Shown here: positions 1-9,418 of the stretch, one piece after another
Layout: every line of letters starts with the position of its first letter
Numbering within the stretch: the first letter of the stretch is position 1
Assembly (NCBI RefSeq): GCF_051014685.1
Contig: NC_135051.1
Span: forward strand, 11,861,557-11,925,556
DNA: 64,000 bases
Direction of reading: 5' to 3'
Source: Ptiloglossa arizonensis
Taxonomy: Eukaryota; Arthropoda; Insecta; Hymenoptera; Colletidae
Notes under the pieces: model-generated
What the model was told of the DNA's origin: nothing
Seen by the model: the letters and a program-made list of their open reading frames with translations, nothing else
Database searches by the model: none
Translations under genes and position numbers: made by a program

Positions 1-889
1 TTTTATTAAGCTGATTTCTTATGGATAGATAGATTTTGTTTCAATACTGAAAAATTCTGCGCCATATTATGGCAATATTTCTGGATCTTCTGCAAGAAAA
101 CCGATGATATTGTCACAAAAAATGAGAGGAGACTCTTACGTTTCGTGTCTACAAACGTAGCAAAGTCAGCAGTAATGACAGGGAAATTATCTGACTAAAA
201 AATGTATGGAGATGTACAGTGTAGCTGATGAGCTCCCAAAGAAATGAATTTCAGGATGATAGAAAAAAAACCGATACTGTCTGAAAAAGAACATTAAAAC
301 CCGTTTAGCTTTTGCTAAAAAAAAAAAAAAAAAAGGTATTGAACAGTAGATAATTGGAGATGCATTGTATGATCAAACGAATTTAAAATTAATAGAGTTT
401 TATCTGATGGATGTCAGTAGCCCTGGATTTTAAAAGGTGAATTCTTACAGAAACGACACACAAAAGGAACTGTAAAATTTGATGGTTGATCCCTTATGCT
501 GTGGAATTGTTTTACAGTACTAGTATATGGTATAGGATCGTCTAGTTGTATTAATGCAAGAACGAATCAGAAATTTTGAATATGAAATTACCCAAAATTG
601 TAGAGAATATGCCAATTGAAGATAGTAATATATTTTTCGAACATCACAGAGATGGTAGAAAGTGTGCAAAGTCTAATACTTTTTGGGATGATGTAAAATT
701 GAGACACAAAAAGAAAATTAATAAATGTAATTATCAAACATAAATTGGATCTAATAGAATTGTTACACGTACAGTAAAGGAAATGTACATTAATATATAT
801 AACAAATTCTTTTCATATACTGTCACAATACATAAATAAACTATCATTTTCAAAGTGTATTTGCATTTGTTCAATTTTTCTCCTCATTG
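1..889 (+). mobile_element. Tc1-like DNA transposon fossil, transposase in pieces, cut by left window edge
   Basis: A Tc1/mariner transposase catalyses cut-and-paste transposition of its own element. Conceptual translation in shifting plus-strand frames gives a colinear series of Tc1-type segments. They are a helix-turn-helix-like stretch around 85-180 (DDIVTKNERRLLRFVS), a linker around 275-320 (LSEKNIKTRLAFAKK), and the catalytic-core stretch around 340-520. The last contains NWRCIV, then SDG, then TKGTVKFDG and SLMLWNCF, where the family has WSDE, SDGR, KGTVKFGGGS and VWGCF. Stops and frameshifts interrupt every segment, and an 18-A run sits at 317-334. A plausible right end reads CATTG at 885-889 followed by TA (890-891), as for Tc1 ends. 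The element is certainly dead. The family call rests on motif order and the end position is inferred. Confidence 0.72.
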
Positions 890-2499
890 TACGTAGTCGA
901 ATTTGTATGCTTTGAAATCTCGAAAATGATGAACATTAAAGAAAGTATTGGCAATTATTTGCAAAAGCTTGCACCTCGCGGATAATTTTGTCTTTGAGAT
1001 ATATTATGCATAATGTGATTCAGATCAATACTTGGTTCAGATTTAATCTTCGTTTTCTAAAATCGAGATTATCTCAGTGTAGCTACTTCTCATCATTGGT
1101 AACAGTTTTATCGAAAACGTCTTCATTTTTTATACATATCCGGTAAGATACAGAGTTTTATGTATAATGTGTGCGATATTGTGTTCAATCAGTTTATACA
1201 GCGCTCATTTTTTTTCTTTGTAAACTTTAACCATTTTATGGAAATAGTGATTCCCAATTTTCAAAAATGTATACAGATTTCTGATGGTAGATCATCCAAT
1301 GAATAATGCACCATCAATAACAAATAAAGTCATTAATGCTTCCATATTAAATAAAAATTTCAAATCAGTATGATTTATAGAGTTCAATACGTTAATTACA
1401 TGTTCCGATAGTGTGAAGTAACAAATAAAAGACTATGAAAATAAAAATTGACCAGTCCAGGTTTTGCTAACGGGCTCGTCGATAAGGTTAACCTAGAAAA
1501 CCTTATCTTAAACGCAACGACAAGACTCATTAACGCTTTTATAGTTTCACTCCGCTTCGTTACATTTATCCATTCCTTTCAATATTTTCTTGACATGTTC
1601 TCTCAAAAACAAGTAACTTCCCTAAAGATTGTATTCACACAGTTTGTGTTTCAAACTTTTAAGACGAAAGCATCATATTTCCAATATCCGGCTTACTACA
1701 TCCGTTTTTCATCCTGAACTCAGCAGCTCGCTGTAAGCATCTTATATCCGTATCAACTTAGTACTTTCAAACAAAAAAGAAGTATTATCCGCGAGCTTAG
1801 CGAATGAAGATATAATTTTAGACTGACCTAACGAGAACCGCCATTTGCTACGGAACGAGGGCGATTTGTGCGTATTAAAGTTGCAAGATATTTTCTCTGC
1901 TCAGGAAATAGAAAAACTCCATCGTTCACCAATAAAGAACGAAACTCTAACGTTTGAAAATAATTAAAGCTGAAATACGTCTAGCAACGAAATATATTAA
2001 TAGTTGTATTTTGTAGATAATATAGATATTTGAACGTCTCAAAAGAAAATATGAAAATTCAGAAATTAAAAGGATGCTACCGGCACTATGAACAAAATTC
2101 CTGGTAAGTTACATATCTATATCTTCGGAAAAGTTTGATGGACAATATTTCTAACGAAATTTTAGAAGCGATGTACGAAAATTGAAGGAGTGCTTTGATG
2201 AAGGAACTTAAATTAAGAAGTTTAATAATATAACGAAAACGGCAGTTTGGGAATTTCAAATCGGTATTCCATTATTTATAACTTGACCAAATTTGACAGG
2301 AAGATACTCGAAAGAATACTTAACATTAACATGAACTTTGTTAAAAATGTGTTCTCAGTGGAACATAATAATTAATACACTGTGGGGATAGTTTTGTTAC
2401 GGTAGGACGTATAAAATCTTCTTTATGTACTAAATATAGACTTATTTATTAAGAGATTAATTATATAGACGAAGAATTTCCGTATAAAACTAAACTAGT
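890..2499. other. AT-rich stretch without recognisable gene
   Basis: I see no coding signal beyond an 89-codon frame at 1448-1717 (+), which has no domain, no splice context and ordinary AT-rich composition. Nothing else stands out. Confidence 0.5.
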
Positions 2500-2890
2500 C
2501 TTCTTAGTGTCTTCGACACGCGTCTTCACAACTACTGTGTCTGCTTTACAACTCCAACTGCCCTGCTGTTTTCAAATACGCTTCTTTTGTACCCTATATT
2601 CTTACACGCATTCATTCCCTTTCATTCTAATCCTCGACCTTTCTCACTTCAAGCATCTGGTTACGTTCACCCATTTCAATTGTTCCTCTTTTCAAACACT
2701 CTACATTTTCTCCGGACCACACGCATTTCCTTTCGCTCTCACGCATTCTTACGCTCGGTTATCTTGCACGACCCCTTATAAAGGGTCTCTCGCGTCCTTT
2801 GGAAAACCCGGCGACGAGTCGGCGCCAAAATGTTTATCCTAGCGCAGGTCTGTTTGCACGCAGAACAAAAAGCATCTTATTCTAGGTCTG
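2500..2890 (+). repeat. LTR-like interspersed repeat, copy 1 (solo?)
   Basis: A pyrimidine-rich block at 2590-2760 recurs at 52360-52620 in the same orientation. Shared blocks include CCTATATTCTTA, GCATTCATTCCCT, CCTTTCTCACT, CACGTTCACCC-like and ATTTTCTCCG. The other copy lies about 850 bp downstream of a Ty3/gypsy integrase remnant, where a 3' LTR belongs, so this copy may be a solo LTR. It holds a TATA-like CCCCTTATAAAGGG near 2772-2785 and a GGCGCC palindrome at about 2820, where LTR end and primer site could be. I cannot fix the ends or a target-site duplication. The 111-codon frame in it is a by-product of C/T richness. Confidence 0.5.
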
Positions 2891-4350
2891 CTTTCTAAGC
2901 AGGCTCGATTGAGAACGAAAATTCCGATACTACGATACGTATATAAAATAGAAAGGTTTGAATATTACAAATTTAATCGAATACACATATTTCCATGAGT
3001 TTAATCATTTTTATTGAATGTATGTGTCAGGTGTGTTCTTGTGTAGAAGAATAGTGTTTTCATACAAGAAGCAAGAGTAATTGGATTTGTCAATTATTTA
3101 TGAAAGAGATATTTTGTATAGTCTAATAAAAATCAATCGATTTCTCAAGGTCAGTGACTTCTCCACTATATAATACTATTGAGCTACCCCCATTTCTCGT
3201 CATTTCACACAAACTTGCAGGTAATGATGGGCGTTCTAATATTGTTGAATGTTCTAAGAATGTTTAAAAGAATAGGAACATTCAAGAATACGAACAGAAA
3301 TTCTTGACGAGTTTCGAGGTTTTGAGGTATGATTGTCTTTAAAAATCAGGACGGTGTAAACAATATCGTTGACATAAAATATACAAAATAAGCAAGAACT
3401 TCAAAAACAAGTAGACGAATAAGAAAAATATCAGAAATATATTTTCTTATGTACAATTACATATTCAATCGTAATACTGTTTATTTATAAATAATTTATG
3501 TATAATTAATTTATTCAAAAACAAGTGAAACAAAAATCGAAAAGTTCTTTACCATTCTGTAGCTTGGTACTCAATTTTCGTAATAGTACTATAGTAGTTG
3601 AAATTTGCTGATCTTGAACTTTCCTTTACTAACACTTTAATCAGACTTTGTCAAGATTTGACGAGGTAGTTTTTTTTGTTTTTATTGCCGAAAAAATACT
3701 GATTGCCATAAGTTTAGTTTGACATTTAATGAATATTAATAAAGATGAATAGAACTCCGTTACTAGCTGTCCAAACCTATTTAAAATATTGTTGTAGCTC
3801 TTGCTTGCAGTATTTATTAACGATATGACCATAGTCAGAAGACACTGAGTTAAAGCTCGGGAAATTGAAGGTTTAAAGTTTGTAAAAGTTATTTAACTTT
3901 CGTACAGTTAATCACGAGTAGATTATGCATTACTTACTCGTGAAGCAGCATATTATTATACTCAGAGGACTATTATTAAAAATACAGTACATTCCACGTT
4001 GAAATATTTCGAAAATTCTTTCTTTTGCCAAATATTTTTAACATCTGAACGAATATTCAATCTGTTAATTAGTGCGTCTCCAAATGTCCATATCAAGATT
4101 TTCTATAATTTTACTAACGTTTTCAATTTTTATCAATCTTATGTTCCGTATTTTGCAACTAATATCTTGAAGTACATATATCAATTTATAGCTTAGAGTG
4201 CAATACTTTGTATATATGTATACGAAATATACATGAAGTGTACTTCATAATTAAATTATTAGTTAACATATTGATAATATATACATTTAAGATTACTAAA
4301 AAATGTAATTCAAAACTCGAGTCTCTGTGTACAATTTGATATACACTTAC
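2891..4350. other. AT-rich stretch, possible intron or downstream part of the minus-strand gene
   Basis: If the exon at 4351-4485 is real, this stretch starts with its first intron. I found no convincing second exon; the 63-codon minus frame at 3641-3832 lacks good splice sites. A small hairpin with arms TGAATGTTC and GAACATTCA lies near 3245-3285. Confidence 0.4.
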
Positions 4351-4485
4351 AATTTTCTTCCAACAATCGTATCGTTCGTTCAAAATGTATCTTTCTTCAA
4401 CACTCAAATATGCTGATGTCCCATCGTGTTCAAAAACTCCATTTCTTGTTAAAGCGAGAGAAACATTTTCTAATGTTGGATCCAT
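4351..4485 (-). CDS. Putative first coding exon of a host gene, product unknown
   Basis: On the minus strand an ATG at 4485 opens 45 uninterrupted codons, starting MDPTLENVSLALTR and ending YDCWKKI. They are followed directly by the donor GTAAGT (4350 down to 4345). The exon therefore ends in phase 0. The start context has A at -3 and G at +4. The frame is also open upstream to a TTG at 4503, but the ATG is the better start. Composition is charged and balanced, unlike the Ile/Asn/Lys-rich chance frames around it. There is no signal peptide or membrane segment. I do not recognise the family. The remaining exons would lie towards and probably past the left edge. The 4500-4700 region upstream is relatively CpG-rich and could hold the promoter. 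Alternatives are a chance frame or an unannotated repeat. Confidence 0.55.
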
Positions 4486-4720
4486 ACTGTTGTTAGCGAA
4501 CAACTAGCCAATAGCTCGCAATCTATGTATATTCGTCAGTAGTGTAGACATTTCTACGAACAGTGAGCAGCGAACAGGAAACATTGTTTACTCGCGAGGT
4601 GGTAGGTACCTACCTATATTGAAGTGTCTGTTCGTGAGCTCAGAGCATGTCTAGACGCTTTTGTGACACATCGTAACACGATCTTACTGAATTTGACGAT
4701 CACTTTGCTGTTAAGCGACA
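4486..4720 (-). promoter_or_regulatory. Possible promoter and 5' UTR of the minus-strand gene
   Basis: This block upstream of the ATG at 4485 is richer in G, C and CpG than its neighbours. It contains a small palindromic GGTAGGTACCTACC at about 4602-4615. No TATA box is placed with confidence. The role is inferred only from position. Confidence 0.25.
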
Positions 4721-5771
4721 ATTTCCACCCAATATTTGGTCGACGAAGATCATTACAGAGTGGTCTAATTCGAAAATTAAGATACTAATCGAATCATATC
4801 GCGATTGTTCGTGTACGTTGGGCACGAAAATTACGTTATAAAATAGAAAATAAAAGAGTGGGCACATGAAGAAAGATACATTTGCTAATTTAATAGCGTC
4901 TATAATGAATTGTAATATTCCAGAAATTCAGAGGAGAATGAATCAATATCTTTTCTAATTTCGTAAAGAAAAATAAAATGTCAGGAAGAAAAAGGAAAAA
5001 CAAAAAATATAATATACGATAAAAATTTGCTAAACAACACAATGGAAACTTCTACACGTGAAATATAAGTTCTATAATTAGAGTGATGGAAAGAAAATGT
5101 AGAAAAGAGTTCTAATTCCAAATTTTCGCATTTTTTATTTTTGCAATATGTCTAATGATAATAATATCGACACGGTTCATTCGTATCTTTCTTGCTATGG
5201 CACACAATCATGTGTATAAATGTATTTCGTAAATTCAATTCTAATTTCATGTGTTACATGGCATTGACTCTCTTTCTTCTAGTAGAGAAATTATACATCC
5301 CAGAATTCATCGTCTGAAATTACTGGTAAATTTTTTTAATAGTTTATTTAGAGAATAAATGATCTTAGAACACAAAGAAACTTTCTCTCAATGTTGCCTC
5401 GAATTGAGGGAGAGGGTTGAGTATCAAGAAATCAATTGTACAATGAAATAAGTTTTCGACTGTCTTAAAAAAACCCTTTTTTATTTTATATCTTTTCATT
5501 TGATTATAAAATAATTCTGCTAGAGACCCGGTCTATGATTTAGGGTTCTTGTAACAAAAGAACGTTGACGCGATAACATCAGAATAGTACGAAAATCATA
5601 TACTGTACAACGCTGATTAGTTCAAACTTGTCTCGACTTTTGAGGCTCCTGAGACTCGCGCTATGTAGACCTCAATTAGTAGATGTGATCAATTTGACCA
5701 ACAGCGAAAATACATGCGAACTTATTCTATATTTCTGTACAAGTAGACTGATTTATTTCGCTTTGATCAAT
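4721..5771. other. Intergenic stretch between divergent gene starts
   Basis: AT-rich sequence with no recognisable gene or repeat. A 74-codon plus frame at 5628-5852 has no features that support coding. Confidence 0.4.
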
Positions 5772-6300
5772 CTAACCCGCATTCCTTTCAGGTTCCAATT
5801 TACCAGTGTTACACAGTTTGTTCTTGGACAATGTCTGTCCTCTACAGTCTAACGAGCGACGAAAATCGTGCTGTGACAGAAGGAGGAAACACTGCATCGC
5901 CACGTCATACAGGTAGAGGAGTGTACTTGTATTATCAACGCTTCTTGGAATTTCCAAAGAAACGTTTGCCGGCAGGTGCGCCGAGTCGAATCTAGCCTCG
6001 TTTCTGCGGCGAATGCAAGTTATACAAAGTTCCTCAAAGGGAATCCTTGCAAGCTGAGGTTGTAGATCTCCACTCGATGTTTCATGAACGCGGAGAACCA
6101 CGGCCACTAAACAAACTAATCTCGATTACTGATAACGGAGACTTGCGTAACCGTGCAACTTCTCGTGAGACGGATTTTTTACGTCACGTGGAGAAAAGGG
6201 ATTGAAAAATAGATCTACCTTTTGGTTGCAACTTTCGTCGAATAATTCAACGATAGTAGCAGATCGACCGAGAAATTGAGTGTTCAAAAACGCATTTGCA
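5772..6300. promoter_or_regulatory. GC-richer island upstream of the plus-strand exon; 5' UTR, promoter or minus-strand exon
   Basis: The block is clearly GC-richer than its surroundings and lies just upstream of the plus-strand ATG at 6301, as expected for a 5' UTR or promoter. Its minus strand is also open for 111 codons (6107-5772), but starts only with GTG. That frame is preceded by an acceptor-like GTTTGTTTAG and holds a donor-like GTAAAT near 5805. A short plus frame from an ATG at 5831 is equally open. Because both strands read openly, GC content alone may explain the frames. I favour regulatory sequence over a coding exon. Confidence 0.3.
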
Positions 6301-6424
6301 ATGGAAGTGTTCATTCAGTGTAGAAGTGCACTTCTATTCGTCACGTTGGCAGCTTTAACTTCTTCACCGACAATGTCGTGTGAGACACGTGGTGAGGAAT
6401 TTGGGCTAAACGTTAGAACCACGG
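6301..6424 (+). CDS. Putative first coding exon with signal peptide, product unknown
   Basis: The ATG at 6301 has a good start context (GCAATGG). It opens 41 codons plus one base that end at a strong donor, CGG followed by GTGAGT at 6425. The first residues are MEVFIQCRSALLFVTLAALT, a charged/polar start followed by a hydrophobic core. Next come small residues and a polar stretch ending LNVRTT, a typical secretory signal peptide with cleavage likely near residues 20-27. The exon ends in phase 1. No domain is contained in it, so the mature product is unknown; secreted or membrane proteins are both possible. No certain second exon is seen within the window, though the candidate at 24236 has a compatible phase. 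The neighbouring minus-strand exon is divergent. Confidence 0.5.
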
Positions 6425-6762
6425 GTGAGTCTTGAGCATATTCGTGTATGCAAATATATTTTCTTAAAAATATTAGAAAAAACCCTTACACAGTGTCTTC
6501 GAAAAGAAAGTTCAACGTTTACGAGGACAGTGAGAGTTGTGACCGACCTTGTTAATTATGACTCGTGTTATCGAAATTCAAATTGTAGGGCAGGGGGTTA
6601 ATGAACCAAATTATTGAGCTACATCAATATAAGAAGTTTTTCAACCTATTTGAATATGAACGCAGAGATTCTAGAGTATAGTATTCGTGATAACGAAAGT
6701 ATAAGCTAGTTGCTTTTAATAATCGAGCCCTAAATGCCATATTGTTGCAAAAATAGTATTGC

Positions 6763-7061
6763 AATTTTGGATTACGCGTGCGATTAAATAATAGCTCGAT
6801 ATTTCTATTTTATCAATGAATCGAAGTTTATTAAATTTCGGAAGGTATATCTTTTGCGTGCGTTCTATATGGAGTATGCTTTCAGAGTTCGGCGAATGGC
6901 AGTTCGTTGTGATAACAAACAAACTCGTATTTTATTTAATAAATATCAGGTATCCGTAGAATAGAATTTTCTAGAAAGATATTACATTCACACACATACA
7001 CACATGGCTGCCAGAGATGATTTTTATTGTATCATCTTTAGATGGTATTGGAAATTCAACA
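6763..7061 (+). repeat. Interspersed repeat family C, copy 1
   Basis: About 300 bp that recur at 47798-48144 in the same orientation, with long matching blocks such as GGTATATCTTTTGCGTGCGT, ATCCGTAGAATAGAATTTTC and GATGGTATTG. By eye the identity is near 80 percent. A CACACA/TACACA-rich part near 6988-7005 corresponds to an expanded ATACAT tract in the other copy. A hairpin with arms AGATGAT and ATCATCT (7015-7037) is conserved in both. It has no coding capacity, so it is a non-autonomous element or an old duplication. Confidence 0.75.
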
Positions 7062-7881
7062 AATATAGATTGTCAGAGACAGGTTTAACGTTTTAGTGGC
7101 TTGAAAGCAAACTTGGTAACCAAAGTGCTCGTCAATTTTGAGAACGCATACGTATGAACGATTACTTAAGGTAACGTCAATTGTCTTATCTTCATCTCCA
7201 TTCTTTCAACCATTGTTTTGACACTACACGGCTTCGAATATTCTTTTCAAATGGTGGACAACTTGTGTTTTCGCTTATTCTGATCGAGAAACTAAAAAAT
7301 CTGAAAGTCGTTGCGCCGAAGTTATTGTTCGAATAACGGAAATCCCGATAAAGTCAAATCTGTGGTAGATCACATATTCCAATAACCAACAGATTATGCG
7401 GTCGATAAATTATTCTCGATGTAACTACATTTTTAAACAATTTACAAAGTTTAGCATTTTTTTATTTGAGATATATCGATTAAAAGTATGATTATTTTTA
7501 TCGAGTAAGTAATATCAGTTTAACAATTAAATATTTGTCAATAAGATATTACAATATTGTATTTTGTATTAAATATTAAAATGCAACTAATTTATACGTT
7601 CTTATTTCAAAGAATTAATCTGGAACTGATCAATCGCTTCCATGATATTTTGATAATGATGTCCTCAGGGATTCGTATTAATTATAAGATGTCCAAGATT
7701 AATTGAATCATATTTTCTCGATGGACGATTAATAACACAAAAGCATTCGAATCTGTCAAGTGAAATTTTATCAATTTTATCAGATAATGTACCATTAAAT
7801 ATCCATCATATATAAAACAAATACTAATATAGTTATTGACCTGCACATTACATCAATGTAGCAGTGCAAATGTGTTAGGTT
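7062..7881. other. AT-rich stretch without recognisable gene
   Basis: I see no gene, repeat or structured element here. Confidence 0.45.
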
Positions 7882-7899
7882 GGGGGGGGGGGGGGGGGG
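7882..7899 (+). repeat. G18 homopolymer
   Basis: Eighteen consecutive G between GGTT and CAAACCCC. It stands immediately upstream of a GC-rich R1-like remnant. Assemblies often misjudge the length of such runs. Confidence 0.95.
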
Positions 7900-7928
7900 C
7901 AAACCCCAGCAACTAAACTTTGAGATAC

Positions 7929-7985
7929 TTACCGAATCCCCGGCGTATAAGACTGGCTCAAGTAAGGTAACTCTGCCCTGGTAGA
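7929..7985 (+). repeat. Interspersed repeat family A, short partial copy
   Basis: A short match to the core TTACCGAT...CCCGGCGTATAA seen in the longer copies near 36852, 42970 and 63043, followed by a diverged CTGGTAGA-like part. It directly precedes an R1-like remnant. Confidence 0.45.
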
Positions 7986-8039
7986 CATGTTTTTCGACCT
8001 ACTTCGTAGTAATGTTATGAATTGTAGAAAAAGAATGAG

Positions 8040-9418
8040 GAATGTGTAGAGAAGAAAAAGAAGGTATTAGGTCGGTGGTGTTGAATGGAAGAAGCCAGAG
8101 TGAGAATCCTCAATCCAGAGCCTTCTTCGACAGCGATTGCGGGAAGCGCGTCTGAAGTCGATCTAGACAAATCCTCCGCCATTGTAACGGACCGTGAGAG
8201 ACAGTTCCCTCGATTATATTCGCGGGAGGTTATGCAAACGTGGAAGGTAATAAGGTGGGATCGGCTGCTACGGTCGAATACGTAAGCATGGTCGAGGTCG
8301 AAAGTCGGTGGATGGAGACTGAAAGAAAGAAGTTAGAGTTGAAGAAAGAAGAGAAACCTCATTGAGGGACACTCGAAGAACCGGCGTAGCGGATCGCCTC
8401 GTCCCTGGTGGAAATTGAAAAAATGGTCTCATCGAGAAACCTTAAATGTACCGATGAGGAGTTTAAGGACGACAGTCACCATCGTTAGGAAGACAACGAC
8501 AGAGCCAGGCCGAGGAACTGGAACTCGAGAGTCTTCGGTATTATGGAAACTCGACTGCTGGAGTAGGCTAACGATCCATGATCCAAAGGTGGGTAGTACG
8601 ACGTAGGGTGGAGATTGTCGTCCAGAGCGTCTTTTACGTTGTGTCCTTCGACAGCTAGGTCGAAGATCGATCTGGCAGGTCTCGGTATCACCTGCTCGCA
8701 TACGGCTTATTACGACATCCGCTCAGAGTCCCAGGAGTGTGGCGAGGCCACAGTGGGACAGGAGGTTGAAGTTCTCAAGAGCCAGACCAGGCAGTTCATA
8801 TTACTGCAATAACAGCAACGGCTGATTCAGCCCATGGTTGGCCAGCCGACTGAGTATAATCACCGTGGGGGTTTTAGTTGGTAGGCTCCACACCACCTTC
8901 GACTCCACCGCAAAGGAACGGAACAATCTTTGGAAGATTTCCCCCACGTAAAAGAAAAAGAAATAAAAAAAAACGGTGACATTTCTGTGAGATTGACCGG
9001 GATACGACGCAACATACCCTTGAGGTATGCGCTACACGGGAAGGGAAGCGCTGTGTTTTGCTTGACACCATAGAAGATGATGGCCTTTTTCTTCGAGTAG
9101 ATGATGCTGCAGAAGGAGAACGCGGAATGGTAGTTTGCGAGGTTAATGACCCCGACAAAGGTCTTTCCCAAATCGCGCCTCGAGACGAAGGGGAGCAGTC
9201 TGCCCCCTTATGGGTTGCTAGTCCTGGAATGAGGAGGAAAGGGGTTGCAGAGATGTTTCTCCGTCATTTTGTTCCCCACCCGACAATCACAGTTGCGGTA
9301 GTGGTCGCGAATTAGAGCTCGCGAGCGATTGCACACGGTTTTGGATATGAAAAGCGATATGGCAGTATGGTGTTATCGCCAACGTGATTCGGTAAATTAG
9401 GGATGGAAGGGGGGGGGG
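8040..9418 (+). mobile_element. R1-clade non-LTR retrotransposon remnant, ORF1-like part joined to ORF2 C-terminus
   Basis: R1 elements encode a nucleic-acid-binding ORF1 and an ORF2 with endonuclease, reverse transcriptase and a C-terminal zinc knuckle. Here about 8288-8540 reads as a charged, coiled-coil-like ORF1 piece (MVEVESRWMETERKKLELKK, then SSRNLKCT, close to the NLKGT pattern of R1-type ORF1). From about 8690 the sequence matches the ORF2 C-terminal third: QEVEVLKSQTRQFILLQ, then DTTQHTLEVC at about 8998-9030, the H and last C of the zinc knuckle. The endonuclease and RT domains are missing between the two. There are many stops and frameshifts. A G10 run (9409-9418) marks the right edge. 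The 66-, 90- and 103-codon frames in this block are fragments or shadows. The ORF2 match is firm; the ORF1 call is weaker. Confidence 0.65.

Noticed and set aside
2507..2842. 111-codon open frame as a gene
   Set aside because: It lies in a C/T-rich interspersed repeat that also occurs at 52360-52620, where the frame is not kept.
8679..8860. ORF1/gag assignment for the EVEVLKSQ segment
   Set aside because: The same segment at 44290 and 42590 lies between the post-RT region and the LLEWL/LTYR region of ORF2, so it belongs to the ORF2 C-terminus.
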